Source: Mycobacterium sp. AZCC_0083 (GTDB taxonomy: Bacteria > Actinomycetota > Actinomycetes > Mycobacteriales > Mycobacteriaceae). From it: 64,000 nt of DNA. Position numbers and translations under genes: made by a program. The notes beneath the pieces were generated by a model, which saw only the letters and a program-made list of their open reading frames with translations, searched no databases and was not told the origin of the DNA. Location: the NCBI RefSeq assembly GCF_014202335.1, contig NZ_JACHGP010000015.1, positions 1 through 64,000 of the forward strand, written 5' to 3'. Positions 25,089 through 34,309 of the stretch are shown one piece after another. The stretch's first letter is position 1; each line of letters begins with the position of its first letter.

Positions 25089-27911
25089 TCAGTCCACCAG
25101 TCCCCACGCCAGGACACGATCTGCCTCCGACTCCCCCAGCATCGCGGCAGTCGGGTGGGTGAGCGCGACCTGGACGGCCGTCACCTTGTACTCCGGGCAG
25201 TTCGTCGCCCAGTCGGAGTTCTCGGTGGTGAGGACGTTCGTGCCCGAGATCGGGTGATGGAACGTGGTGTACACCACCCCGGTGGGCATCCGGTCGGATA
25301 GCTGCGCGTGCAGCGTCGTCTCGCCGACTCGGCTGGCCAGCGTGACCTCGTCGCCGTCGGTGATGCCCCGCACTTCGGCGTCGTGAGGATGAATCTCCAG
25401 CAGATCCTCGGGGTGCCAGGCGATGTTGGCCGTGCGGCGGGTCTGCGCTCCGACGTTGTACTGGCTCAAGATTCGGCCCGTGGTGAGGATCAGTGGGTAG
25501 CGGCGCGTGCTGCGCTCGTCGGTCGGCACGAACATCGTCGGGACGAACCTGCCCTTGCCCCTGGTGAACGTCTCGGTGTGCATGATGGGGGTGCCGTCAG
25601 GAGACCCCTCGTTGCATGGCCATTGGATGCTGCCCACTTCGTCAAGCTTCTTGAAGGACACACCAGTGAATGTCGGTGTGAGCGAGGCGATCTCGTCCAT
25701 GATCTGGCTCGGATGGTCGTAGCCCATCGGATAGCCCATCGCCGTGGCGATCTGACAGACGATCTCCCACTCGTGCCTCGCGCTCTTGGGCTTCATCACG
25801 GCACGGACGCGGTTGATCCGGCGTTCGGCGTTGGTGAACGTGCCGTCCTTCTCGAGGAACGACGCACCGGGCAGGAACACGTGCGCGAACTTCGCGGTCT
25901 CGTTGAGGAACAGGTCCTGCACCACCACCAGCTCCATTGCGCTCAGCGCGGCCGAGACGTGGTGGAAGTTCGGGTCGGACTGCGCGATGTCCTCACCGTG
26001 CACGAACAGCCCCCGGAACGTGCCCTCGATCGCGGCGTCGAACATGTTCGGGATCCGCAACCCGGGTTCGGGCAAAAGAACTGTTCCCCAGAGGTTTTCG
26101 AAGGTCTGGCGCACTGCGTCGTCCGACACGTGCCGGTAACCGGGGAGCTCGTGCGGGAAGGACCCCATGTCACAGGAGCCCTGCACGTTGTTCTGACCGC
26201 GCAGCGGGTTCACGCCGACACCCTCGTGGCCGATGTTGCCGCAGGCCATCGCCAGGTTGGCCATGCCCATCACCATCGTCGAGCCCTGGCTGTGTTCGGT
26301 GACCCCGAGGCCGTAGTAGATGGCCCCGTTGCCGCCCTGCGCGTACAGCCGGGCAGCTGCGCGCACGTCCTCGGCTTGCACGCCGGTGATCGGCTCGACG
26401 GCCTCTGGGCTGTTCTCGGGGCGTGAGATGAACTCCGCCCACTCGTCGAATCCCTCGCACCTGGCGGCCACGAAAGCCTGGTCGACCAGACCCTCGGTCA
26501 CCACCACGTGGGCCATCGCGTTGACGATCGCCACGTTCGTTCCCGGCTTCAGCTGCAGATGGTAATCGGCCTCGACGTGGGGTGAGCGCACCAGGTCGAT
26601 GCGACGTGGATCGGCCACGATGAGCTTCGCGCCCTCGCGCAGCCGTTGCTTCATCCTGGACGCGAAGACCGGGTGGCCGTCGGTGGGATTGGCCCCGATC
26701 ACCATGATGACGTCGGCTTGCGCCACGGACTTGAAGTCCTGCGTGCCCGCCGACTCCCCGAAAGTCTGCTTGAGCCCATATCCCGTCGGCGAGTGGCACA
26801 CTCGCGCACAGGTATCCACGTTGTTGTTGCCGAAGGCCGCGCGCACCATCTTCTGGACGACGTAGACCTCTTCGTTCGTGCATCGCGACGAGGTGATCGC
26901 ACCGATCGCTCCCGTGCCGTACCGTGCCTTGATCTCCAGCATCCGGCGGGCGACGGTACCGATCGCCTCGTCCCACTCGACTTCGCGCCACGGGTCGGTG
27001 ATCTTCTCGCGAACCATCGGGCGCAGCGCCCGGTCCGGATGCGTTGCGTAACCAAAGGCGAAGCGTCCCTTGACACAGGAGTGCCCCTCGTTGGCGCCGC
27101 CGTCCTTGAGGGGCACCATGCGGACCACTTCGTCGCCGCGCAACTCCGCCTTGAACGAGCAGCCGACGCCGCAGTACGCACAGGTGGTGACCACCGATCG
27201 GGTCGGCACCCCCAGCTCGACGACGGAACGCTCCTGCAGCGTCGAGGTCGGGCACGCCTGCACACATGCGCCGCAGGACACGCATTCCGAGTCCATGAAC
27301 GACTCACCGGCACCCGGCGACACCTTCGAATCGAAGCCCCTGCCCTCGATGGTCAGCGCGAACGTGCCCTGGACCTCACCGCAGGCCCGCACGCAGCGTG
27401 AGCAGGCGATGCACTTGGACGGATCGAAGTCGAAGTAGGGGTTGCTGACGTCTTTCACCGCGTCCAGGTGGTTGGCACCCTCGTAGCCGTACCTGACCTG
27501 ACGCAGCCCGACGACGCCTGCCATGTCCTGCAGTTCGCAGTCGCCGTTGGCCGGGCAGGTGAGGCAGTCCAGCGGATGGTCGGAGATGTAGAGCTCCATG
27601 ACGCTCTCGCGGAGCTTGGCGACCTTCGGCGTCTGCGTGTGCACGACCATGCCGTCGGCGACCGGGGTCGTGCAGGAGGCGGGAGTGCCTCGGCGGCCGT
27701 CGATCTCCACCAGACAGAGCCGGCAGGAACCGAACGCGTCGAGCGTGTCTGTGGCGCACAGCTTGGGGATGTCGACGCCGGCAAGCCCGGCCGCCCGCAT
27801 CACCGACGTGCCGTCGGGAACGGAGACGCGTAGCCCGTCCACCTCCACCGAGACCGTCGCCGGACCGTTCTTGGCCGGGGTGCCGTAGTCGGGTTCCTTG
27901 AGCAGGCTCAT
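25089..27911 (-). CDS. fdsA: NAD-dependent formate dehydrogenase alpha (molybdopterin) subunit
   Basis: This 940-residue catalytic subunit has in order: a NuoG-like N-terminus with a [2Fe-2S] site (LCATDTLDAFGSCRLCLVEI), a His-Cys cluster (DHPLDCLTCPANGDCELQ), two ferredoxin-like [4Fe-4S] motifs (CIACSRCVRACGEVQG, CVSCGACVQACPTST), the MopB [4Fe-4S] motif (CAYCGVGCSFKAEL), and a bis-MGD domain. The metal ligand is Cys, within CARVCHSPTGYGL, not selenocysteine. The C-terminal molydop-binding domain is present (LTTGRILSQYN, YTTFHHPISGTNVLTTE). It oxidises formate to CO2 and passes electrons through the clusters to FdsG/FdsB. The start overlaps the fdsB stop by four bases. Confidence 0.92.
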   Translation of the reverse strand: MSLLKEPDYGTPAKNGPATVSVEVDGLRVSVPDGTSVMRAAGLAGVDIPKLCATDTLDAFGSCRLCLVEIDGRRGTPASCTTPVADGMVVHTQTPKVAKLRESVMELYISDHPLDCLTCPANGDCELQDMAGVVGLRQVRYGYEGANHLDAVKDVSNPYFDFDPSKCIACSRCVRACGEVQGTFALTIEGRGFDSKVSPGAGESFMDSECVSCGACVQACPTSTLQERSVVELGVPTRSVVTTCAYCGVGCSFKAELRGDEVVRMVPLKDGGANEGHSCVKGRFAFGYATHPDRALRPMVREKITDPWREVEWDEAIGTVARRMLEIKARYGTGAIGAITSSRCTNEEVYVVQKMVRAAFGNNNVDTCARVCHSPTGYGLKQTFGESAGTQDFKSVAQADVIMVIGANPTDGHPVFASRMKQRLREGAKLIVADPRRIDLVRSPHVEADYHLQLKPGTNVAIVNAMAHVVVTEGLVDQAFVAARCEGFDEWAEFISRPENSPEAVEPITGVQAEDVRAAARLYAQGGNGAIYYGLGVTEHSQGSTMVMGMANLAMACGNIGHEGVGVNPLRGQNNVQGSCDMGSFPHELPGYRHVSDDAVRQTFENLWGTVLLPEPGLRIPNMFDAAIEGTFRGLFVHGEDIAQSDPNFHHVSAALSAMELVVVQDLFLNETAKFAHVFLPGASFLEKDGTFTNAERRINRVRAVMKPKSARHEWEIVCQIATAMGYPMGYDHPSQIMDEIASLTPTFTGVSFKKLDEVGSIQWPCNEGSPDGTPIMHTETFTRGKGRFVPTMFVPTDERSTRRYPLILTTGRILSQYNVGAQTRRTANIAWHPEDLLEIHPHDAEVRGITDGDEVTLASRVGETTLHAQLSDRMPTGVVYTTFHHPISGTNVLTTENSDWATNCPEYKVTAVQVALTHPTAAMLGESEADRVLAWGLVD

Positions 27912-29479
27912 GGTTTACCTTCCGCCTTCGCGTTTGCGTGCCTGGCATAGAAGTCGTCTGGGAAGTGCTGGATGGCACTGCGTACCGGCATTGGCGTGAG
28001 GCCGCCCATGGCGCACAGTGATCCCTCGGTCATGACGTCGCAGAGGTCCTCGAGCAGCGCCAGGTTCTCGTCGCGGTGCTCGCCCGCGGTGATCCGGTCG
28101 ATCACCTCGACGCCGCGCACCGAGCCCACCCGGCACGGCGTGCACTTGCCGCACGATTCGGCAGCGCAGAACTCCATCGCGAACCTGGCCTGGGAGGCCA
28201 TGTCGACGGTGTCGTCGAACACGACGATGCCACCGTGGCCGACCATCGCACCCGCTGCAATGAAGCCCTCATAGTCCATCGGCAGGTCGAACCGCGACGT
28301 CGGCAGGTATGCGCCAAGCGGGCCGCCGACCTGGACGGCACGCACCGGACGTCCCGAAAGCGAACCTCCGCCATAGTCGTTGACCAGTTCGCCAAGCGTC
28401 ACCCCGAAGGCCTTCTCGACGACGCCGCCGCGCCGGATGTTGCCGGCGAGCTGGAAGACCTGGGTGCCACGGGATCGCTCGACGCCGAGCTGCTGATAGG
28501 CCTGTGCACCGTCGGCGAGGATCGTCGGCACGCTGGTCAGGGTCAGCACGTTGTTCACCACCGTCGGCTTGCCGAACAGGCCGTTGATGGCCGGGATCGG
28601 CGGCTTCGCCCTGACCTCGCCGCGCTTGCCCTCCAGGCTTTGCAGCATGGAGGTCTCCTCGCCGCAGATGTAGGCGCCGCCGCCGACCCGCACGTGCAGC
28701 TCGAAGTTCAGCGACGAGCCGAGCACGCCCTCCCCCAGCCAGCCTTGCGCCCTTGCGATTTCGATCGCCGATCGCATGGTGGCCACCGCGTCGGGGTACT
28801 CGGACCGGATGTAGACGTAGCCCTCGGTGGCGCCGACGGCATGGGCCGCGATCGTCATGCCCTCGATGAGCAGGAACGGGTCGCCTTCCATCACCATCCG
28901 GTCGGCGAACGTCCCGCTGTCTCCTTCATCGGCGTTGCAGCAGACGAACTTCAGCTCGTCGGTGCATCCGAGCACCGTCTTCCACTTGATTCCGGCGGGG
29001 AAGCCCGCGCCGCCGCGTCCGCGCAAGCCGGAGTCGGTGACCTCGGCGACCACGTCCTCCGGTGACATCGCCAATGCCCGGCGCAGCCCGGCGAGGCCGC
29101 CGTGGTTCACGTAGTCGTTGGGAGACAACGGATCGGTGACGCCCACCCGCGCGAAGGTGACCCGATCCTGCGTCGCCATCCAGGGCAGCTCCTCGACCAC
29201 GCCCACCCGCGACGGGTGTTCGGCAGCATTGAACAGGCCGGCCTCGACGAGGTCATCGACCTGACCGGGGGTGACCGGGCCGTAGCCGATCCGTCCGTCC
29301 GGTGTCGTCACCTCGATCAACGGTTCGAGCCACAACATTCCTCGGGACCCGTTGCGTACCAGCCGGATCGGCTGCCCAACGCGATCGGCGGCGCGTTGCA
29401 GGGCGTACGCCACCTCGTCCGCGCCGACTGACTTCGCCGCGGAATCGCGTGACACGTAGACGGTGACCGGTGCGTTCAT
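27908..29479 (-). CDS. fdsB: NAD-dependent formate dehydrogenase beta (flavin) subunit
   Basis: This 523-residue NuoF-like subunit carries the NADH/FMN sites GRGGAGFPAGIKW, CNADEGDSGTFADRM and GGGAYICGEETSMLQSLEGK, and a C-terminal [4Fe-4S] motif ESCGKCTPCRVGS with a later Cys in LCDVMTEGSLCAMGG. The N-terminal 110 residues resemble the NuoE-like domain fused in Fds/Hox beta subunits. It reduces NAD+ with electrons from FdsA. The ATG at 29479 overlaps the fdsG stop as ATGA; the open frame extends further upstream, but that part is a shadow of fdsG. Confidence 0.92.
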   Translation of the reverse strand: MNAPVTVYVSRDSAAKSVGADEVAYALQRAADRVGQPIRLVRNGSRGMLWLEPLIEVTTPDGRIGYGPVTPGQVDDLVEAGLFNAAEHPSRVGVVEELPWMATQDRVTFARVGVTDPLSPNDYVNHGGLAGLRRALAMSPEDVVAEVTDSGLRGRGGAGFPAGIKWKTVLGCTDELKFVCCNADEGDSGTFADRMVMEGDPFLLIEGMTIAAHAVGATEGYVYIRSEYPDAVATMRSAIEIARAQGWLGEGVLGSSLNFELHVRVGGGAYICGEETSMLQSLEGKRGEVRAKPPIPAINGLFGKPTVVNNVLTLTSVPTILADGAQAYQQLGVERSRGTQVFQLAGNIRRGGVVEKAFGVTLGELVNDYGGGSLSGRPVRAVQVGGPLGAYLPTSRFDLPMDYEGFIAAGAMVGHGGIVVFDDTVDMASQARFAMEFCAAESCGKCTPCRVGSVRGVEVIDRITAGEHRDENLALLEDLCDVMTEGSLCAMGGLTPMPVRSAIQHFPDDFYARHANAKAEGKP

Positions 29480-29967
29480 CGTGAGATCGCCGTGTCGAGA
29501 ATCGCCGACAATCGGTCCTCGTCCACCCGGCCGAGCAGCCGATCGTTGACCTGCACGGCCGGACCAAGAGCGCAGTTGCCAAGGCAGAAGACCTGTTCCA
29601 CGGTCACCGAATCGTCGTAACGGGTGTCCCCCATCGACAGGCCGTACGTGTCCTTCAGGTGATCCACCAGTCGGCCGGCGCCGACGGACTGGCACGCCTC
29701 GGCGCGGCAGACGCGGACGACGGTGCGGCCTGCGGGCTTGGAACGGAAGTCGTGGTAGAAGGTCACCACACCGTGGACGTCGGCGCGGGACAGGTTGAGC
29801 TCGTCGGCCAGGACCGGAATCGCTTCGGGCGGAACCCAACCCAGGGCCTCCTGAACTGCGTGCAGGATGGGCAGCAGGGCGCCGCGGTGTGCGCGATGGT
29901 CGGCTGCGATCCCTCGGACCACGGATTCGACGGTCGTGCTCGTTTCCCCCGTCGTGGTGGGACTCAT
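29476..29967 (-). CDS. fdsG: NAD-dependent formate dehydrogenase gamma subunit
   Basis: The 163-residue NuoE-like protein has a helical N-terminus (GALLPILHAVQEALGWVPPE), ADVHGVVTFYHDF, and the thioredoxin-like [2Fe-2S] ligands in VVRVCRAEACQS and QVFCLGNCALGPA. It links FdsA to FdsB. The start with AGGAGGAATGCC upstream is preferred to the first in-frame ATG at 30048, which would overlap the hairpin and the frc stop. It is the first fds gene and lies 81 bp after frc, with a strong stem-loop between. Confidence 0.92.
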   Translation of the reverse strand: MSPTTTGETSTTVESVVRGIAADHRAHRGALLPILHAVQEALGWVPPEAIPVLADELNLSRADVHGVVTFYHDFRSKPAGRTVVRVCRAEACQSVGAGRLVDHLKDTYGLSMGDTRYDDSVTVEQVFCLGNCALGPAVQVNDRLLGRVDEDRLSAILDTAISR

Positions 29968-30005
29968 GGCATTCCTCCTGGGGTCAACGGACGGGAGAAT
30001 GGGGC

Positions 30006-30042
30006 GAAGCCGGCCCCGGGAAGGTGTCCTGGGGCCGGCTTC
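30006..30042 (-). terminator. Strong stem-loop between frc and fdsG
   Basis: GAAGCCGGCCCC (30006-30017) and GGGGCCGGCTTC (30031-30042) form a perfect 12-bp GC-rich stem with a 13-nt loop. No U-tract follows on the minus strand, and downstream genes are in the same orientation. It is therefore more likely a partial terminator, processing site or 3'-end stabiliser that sets the frc to fds ratio than an absolute stop. Confidence 0.6.
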
Positions 30043-30048
30043 CACCAT

Positions 30049-31305
30049 TTAGACGACGATCTTCTTCTTGTGGAACTCCTCGATCGTGTCCGCGTCGTAG
30101 CCGAGTTGGGTTAGGACCTCGTCGGTGTGCTCACCGAGCAGCGGTGCGCCCTTGATCTCGGGCTTGAACGACGAGAACTTGATCGGGCTGCCGACGGTCA
30201 GGAAGGTTCCGCGGCCCTTCTGATCGACCTCGACGATGCTGCCACTCTTGCGCAGAGACTGATCTGCGGCCAGATCCTTCATGGACATGACCGGTGCGCA
30301 GGGCACCTCCCAGACGCGCAGGATGTCGACTGCCTCCCACTTCGTCTTGTCGGCAAGCCACTTCTCGATCTCACCGAAGATGTCGAAGATCTTGTCTTGG
30401 CGAGCACGCGCGGTGCTGTACGCCGGATCCTCGACCCACTCGGGGTGGCCGATGGCCTCCGCCGTGCGCTTCCAGTTCTGCTCCTGGATGGTGAAGTAGA
30501 TGTAGGCGTTGGGGTCGGTCTCCCAGCCCTTGCACTTGACCACCCAGCCCGGCTGGCCGCCGCCGCCGGCGTTGCCGCCGCGCGGAACGGCTTCGCCGAA
30601 CTCGCCATTCGGGTACTGCGGGTACTCCTCGAGGTAGCCGATCGCGTCCAGACGCTGCTGGTCGCGGAGCTTGACGCGGCAGAGGTTGAGCACGGCGTCC
30701 TGCATAGACGCGGACACTCTCTGGCCCTTGCCGGTCTTGTCGCGCTGGATGATCGCGGTCAGGATCCCGATCAGCAGGTGCATGCCCGTGTTGCTGTCAC
30801 CGAGGGCCGCCCCGCTGACGGTCGGCGGGCCGTCCCAGAATCCGGTCGTGGACGCTGCGCCGCCTGCGCACTGGGCCACGTTCTCGTAGACCTTGAGGTC
30901 GTTCCACGTCGAGTCGTCGTTGAAGCCCTTGACCGAGCCGAAGATCAGCCGCGGGTTCCACTCCTGGAGCGTCTCCCACGACAGCCCCATCCGGTCCATG
31001 GCACCGGGCGCGAAGTTCTCCACCAGCACGTCGGCCTCGCGAACCAACTTCTCCATCACCTCGACACCCTCGGGCGACTTCGTGTCGATCGCCAGCGAAC
31101 GCTTGTTGCTGTTGAGCATGGTGAAGTAGAGGGCGTCCACGTCGGGGATGTCGCGCAACTGGTTTCGCGTGACGTCACCCCCCTTCGGGCGCTCGACCTT
31201 CAGGACGTCGGCTCCGAACCAGGCGAGCATCTGAGTGCACGCCGGGCCCGCCTGGACACCGGTGAAGTCGATCACCTTGATCCCGGAGAGCGGCAGTTCA
31301 GTCAT
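30049..31305 (-). CDS. frc: Formyl-CoA:oxalate CoA-transferase
   Basis: This 418-residue class III CoA-transferase moves CoA from formyl-CoA to oxalate. The N-terminus PLSGIKVIDFTGVQAGPACT is characteristic, the catalytic Asp lies in AALGDSNTGMHLL, and the glycine loop GGGGQPGW, which covers the active site in Frc, is present. VENVAQ-type and CRVKLRDQQRLDAIGYLEEY segments also match Frc more than carnitine or bile-acid homologues. AAAGGAAA precedes the ATG at 31305; the longer open frame to 31377 runs into the upstream gap. It is transcribed after oxc with a 68-bp gap. Confidence 0.93.
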   Translation of the reverse strand: MTELPLSGIKVIDFTGVQAGPACTQMLAWFGADVLKVERPKGGDVTRNQLRDIPDVDALYFTMLNSNKRSLAIDTKSPEGVEVMEKLVREADVLVENFAPGAMDRMGLSWETLQEWNPRLIFGSVKGFNDDSTWNDLKVYENVAQCAGGAASTTGFWDGPPTVSGAALGDSNTGMHLLIGILTAIIQRDKTGKGQRVSASMQDAVLNLCRVKLRDQQRLDAIGYLEEYPQYPNGEFGEAVPRGGNAGGGGQPGWVVKCKGWETDPNAYIYFTIQEQNWKRTAEAIGHPEWVEDPAYSTARARQDKIFDIFGEIEKWLADKTKWEAVDILRVWEVPCAPVMSMKDLAADQSLRKSGSIVEVDQKGRGTFLTVGSPIKFSSFKPEIKGAPLLGEHTDEVLTQLGYDADTIEEFHKKKIVV

Positions 31306-31373
31306 GTGACGTTTCCTTTCCTCTGTTTGTGACTCTGTGCGTTTGTCGTTTGGAGTGGATGTTTCGGCCGTAC

Positions 31374-33107
31374 TCACTGCTTGACGGTGATGCCCTTGGG
31401 GTTGAGGTGCGCGATGTTGCCGCTCTCGGTGCCGTCCGACGGGTCGATTACGCAGTCGATGAGTGCGGGCCTGCCCGATGCCAGGGCCTCACGAAGCGCG
31501 GCGGCGACCTCCTCGGGCGTGGTGGCCTGATATCCCTTGCCGCCGAAGGCCTTGATCATGTATTCGTGGCGGGCCCGCAACGCGGTCGGCGCCGGGTCAC
31601 TGGAGGTGGAGGGGTCGTCACCGCGGTATACGCCGCCGTTGTTGAGGATGACGGTGACGATTGGCAGGTCATAGCGGCAGATCGCCTCCAGTTCCATTCC
31701 GCTGAACCCGAAGGCGCTGTCACCCTCGATCGCGACGACGGGTTCGCCGGTCTCGACGGCGGCGGCGATGGCGTAGCCCATGCCGATGCCCATCACGCCC
31801 CAGGTCCCGCTGTCCAACCGATGGCGCGGTACCTGCATGGGAATCGTGTTGCGCGCCAAGTCAAGCGCGTTCGCGCCCTCGTTGACCACATAGGCCTGGG
31901 GGTTGTCATGCAGGACGTCGCGGATCGCCTGCAGCGCGCCGAGGAACTTCATCGGGTGCGCGGTCAGCGCCGCCTGGAGGCGGACCTCCATCTTGGCGAC
32001 GTTCTGCGCCGACTTGGCCGCGAGCTCCTCGCGCCATTCGGTCTGGACCGTGATCTGACCTGGCTTGGCCCGTTCGAGGAGGGATTCCATCACCGAACCG
32101 ATGTCGCCGACGAGCGGGGCGGCGATGGGCTGGTTGCTGTCCATCTCGGCTGCGGCGATGTCCACCTGGATGAACTTGGCGTCGGGGTTCCACTGCGGTG
32201 CATCGCCATGGCCGAGGAGCCAGTTCAGGCGCGCACCGACGAGCATCACGACGTCGGCCTTCTTCAGCGCAAGGGATCGGGCGGTGGCCGCCGACTGCGG
32301 GTGGTCGTCGGGCAGCAGGCCCTTGGCCATGGACATCGGCACGTACGGTGCGCCGGTGGTCTCGACGAACTCGCGGATCTGCTCGTCGGACTGGGAGTAG
32401 GCGGCGCCCTTGCCGAGCACGATCAACGGTCGTTTGGCGTTGGCGAGCAGGTCGATTGCGGAGTCGACCGCTTCGATTTCGGGCAGCTGGCGCGGGGCGG
32501 GGTTGACGAGCCGCCACAGTGTCGACTTGGCCTCTTCGGCATCGATGACCTCGCCGAGCACGGCGGCCGGGATGTCGAGGTAGACCCCTCCTGGGCGGCC
32601 GGATACCGCGGTGCGGATCGCCCGCGCGATACCGCGGCCGATGTCCTCGGCCCGCGATACTCGATAAGCGGCCTTGGCGAACATCTTGGCCGCAGGCAGC
32701 TGGTCCATCTCCTCGTAGTCGCCCCGCTGAAGGTCGACGAGATGCCGTTCGCTGGATCCGGAGATCTGGACCATCGGGAAGCAGTTCGTGGTGGCATTGG
32801 CCAGCGCGACAAGCCCGTTGAGGAAGCCAGGAGCGGACACGGTCAGGCAGATGCCCGGCTTCTGTGTGAGGAACCCGGCAGCGGCGGCCGCGTGGCCGGC
32901 ATCGCTCTCGTGCCGGAAGCCGATGTAGCGGATGCCCGAAGCCTGCGCGAGCCGGGCGAGATCCGTGATCGGGATGCCGACCACCCCGTAGATGGTCTCT
33001 ACGCCGTTGAGCTTCAGCGCATCGACGACCAGGTGGATCCCATCGGTGAGAGCAGCTGGCTCGTCGGTACTCCCGGCCTCCGTGTCTCGCATGGGAGCGA
33101 CGGTCAT
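31374..33107 (-). CDS. oxc: Oxalyl-CoA decarboxylase
   Basis: This 577-residue ThDP enzyme converts oxalyl-CoA to formyl-CoA and CO2. The cofactor-activating Glu is in FRHESDAGHAA, the adjacent Tyr-Glu of the active site in GDYEEMDQL, and the ThDP/Mg motif runs through EGDSAFGFSGMELEAICRYD to NNGGVYRGDD. PGFLNGLVALANATTNCFPM and SGSSERHLVDLQ are specific to Oxc versus acetolactate synthase. AAGGG precedes the ATG. Oxc with Frc forms the catalytic oxalate cycle, releasing formate for the formate dehydrogenases encoded nearby. A LysR-type box lies about 100 bp upstream. Confidence 0.94.
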   Translation of the reverse strand: MTVAPMRDTEAGSTDEPAALTDGIHLVVDALKLNGVETIYGVVGIPITDLARLAQASGIRYIGFRHESDAGHAAAAAGFLTQKPGICLTVSAPGFLNGLVALANATTNCFPMVQISGSSERHLVDLQRGDYEEMDQLPAAKMFAKAAYRVSRAEDIGRGIARAIRTAVSGRPGGVYLDIPAAVLGEVIDAEEAKSTLWRLVNPAPRQLPEIEAVDSAIDLLANAKRPLIVLGKGAAYSQSDEQIREFVETTGAPYVPMSMAKGLLPDDHPQSAATARSLALKKADVVMLVGARLNWLLGHGDAPQWNPDAKFIQVDIAAAEMDSNQPIAAPLVGDIGSVMESLLERAKPGQITVQTEWREELAAKSAQNVAKMEVRLQAALTAHPMKFLGALQAIRDVLHDNPQAYVVNEGANALDLARNTIPMQVPRHRLDSGTWGVMGIGMGYAIAAAVETGEPVVAIEGDSAFGFSGMELEAICRYDLPIVTVILNNGGVYRGDDPSTSSDPAPTALRARHEYMIKAFGGKGYQATTPEEVAAALREALASGRPALIDCVIDPSDGTESGNIAHLNPKGITVKQ

Positions 33108-33202
33108 GATGTGGACCCTTCCTGGACGATGATGATTTGCCTTACGTATGACGACTTTTCACGTTGCGGACAGGCGCGTCCAAGACCTGTCGTCAACCGG
33201 CC

Positions 33203-33219
33203 GATAAACGCCAGTTATC
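33203..33219. promoter_or_regulatory. LysR-type box upstream of oxc
   Basis: GATAAACGCCAGTTATC is an inverted repeat with 5-bp arms (GATAA/TTATC) and a 7-bp centre; it contains the T-N11-A pattern of LysR regulators. It lies between the lysR gene and the oxc operon, 96 bp before oxc. A box with the same geometry (GATAG-N7-CTATC) lies beside the second lysR/formate dehydrogenase pair. Confidence 0.6.
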
Positions 33220-33257
33220 ACGTGGTGCGCCGTCATCCCGCGTCGTTGGATGGACAT

Positions 33258-34196
33258 TTAGGGCCTGCTCAGGTCAGCGGCGAAGTCTCGCCGCTCCAGG
33301 TCGAAGGCCTCGTCGAGCCGCGCGCCTGCGGCGACGTTCAGGAACGCTCTTGCCGCAACCGAGCCGGAGCCGGCGTGGATCGCCATGGAGATCTGCGCCG
33401 TCGTCTCGGGCTCGACGAGGCGGACCGCTCTCGCCGCCCCGGTCAGCGGGATCGAGCGCAACCAGGTGTGGGGCACCACGCTCGCCCATGCACCGGTGGC
33501 GACGTGGGCGTAGAGCGACGCGACCGAATCCGTCTCGATCTGAGGTAGCGCGGCTGCGCCGTTCTCCGCGAACGCCTTGTCGATGAACTGGCGAAATCTC
33601 ATGTGCGGCATCAGCAATGCGAGTGGTAGCTGGGCCGCTTCGTTCCACGTGATGGTGCGCGCACCGGGAAGGATCTGGTCACCGGAGACGAGCAGCACGT
33701 ACCGCTCGCGGTACAGCGGCACGACCTCCAGTCCCGACTGGTCGTCGGGGCCGAAGTGGGCGATGGCGGCGTCCAGCTCGAAGTCGCGCAGTTGGCGGAG
33801 CAACTCCGTTGACGACAGCCGTGAGCAGATGGTCACCTTCGCCAAGGGGTGCAGCGCGCAGAACGCGGCGACGGGTAGCGCCGTCGTCGTCGATACCGTC
33901 GGCCCCGTACCGAGACGCAACGTCCCGGAGATGCCTGCCCGCATGGCAGCCGCCTCGGCCTTGAGACCGTCGTGCTCGGCGAGCAGCCGCTTGGCCCATA
34001 CGACGAGGCGTTCGCCCTCCAGCGTCAGACCTTCGAAGTTCTGCCCGCGATAGATCAGCGTGACGTTCAGTTCGCGCTCCAGCTTGGCGATCGCCGTCGA
34101 CAGCGCGGGCTGCGAGACGTAACACGCCTCCGCGGCGCGGGCGAAGTGTCGTTCCCTTGCGACGGCCACGAAGTACTCCAGCTGACGTAGCAGCAT
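33258..34196 (-). CDS. LysR-family regulator of the oxalate/formate operon
   Basis: The 312-residue protein starts MLLRQLEYFVAVARERHFAR and continues AAEACYVSQPALSTAIAKLE, a canonical LysR helix-turn-helix; a periplasmic-binding-like effector domain follows. GGAGG precedes the ATG at 34196. It lies upstream of oxc in the same orientation and divergent from the PAS gene. It is clearly paralogous to the LysR protein at 40454-41359: the first 60 residues share QLEY, ARERHF, VSQP, KLE, RGQ and FEG. Activation of oxc-frc-fds in response to oxalate, formate or a CoA ester is the likely role. Confidence 0.85.
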   Translation of the reverse strand: MLLRQLEYFVAVARERHFARAAEACYVSQPALSTAIAKLERELNVTLIYRGQNFEGLTLEGERLVVWAKRLLAEHDGLKAEAAAMRAGISGTLRLGTGPTVSTTTALPVAAFCALHPLAKVTICSRLSSTELLRQLRDFELDAAIAHFGPDDQSGLEVVPLYRERYVLLVSGDQILPGARTITWNEAAQLPLALLMPHMRFRQFIDKAFAENGAAALPQIETDSVASLYAHVATGAWASVVPHTWLRSIPLTGAARAVRLVEPETTAQISMAIHAGSGSVAARAFLNVAAGARLDEAFDLERRDFAADLSRP

Positions 34197-34230
34197 GAGC
34201 ACTCCTCCTTACCGTCACATCGCGTCAAAC

Positions 34231-34257
34231 CTGTGTGTATGCAGTATGCGTTATCCT
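34231..34257 (+). promoter_or_regulatory. Degenerate GCATAC-type site before the PAS gene
   Basis: GTATGCAGTATGCG at 34237-34250 retains one half (CAGTATGCG) of the palindrome seen before oxlT, the reductase and pntAA, while the other half differs at two positions. TATCCT at 34252-34257 could be the -10 element. A GATAA half-box for LysR also falls here on the minus strand (34251-34255). It may serve both divergent promoters. Confidence 0.35.
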
Positions 34258-34309
34258 GTACGCTAGCGCAATCTTCGCAGGACAATCAACTGGATGAAGG
34301 AGCAGCGAC

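Noticed and set aside
31374..33107. Alternative call as glyoxylate carboligase or acetolactate synthase
   Set aside because: Glu at the ThDP-activating position, the YEEMDQ motif and co-location with frc fit oxalyl-CoA decarboxylase; glyoxylate carboligase lacks that Glu.
31329..33548. 739-codon open frame on the plus strand opposite oxc
   Set aside because: It is antisense to a strongly supported oxalyl-CoA decarboxylase gene, and its translation is low-complexity Asp/Gly/Arg/Val typical of mirror frames in GC-rich codons.
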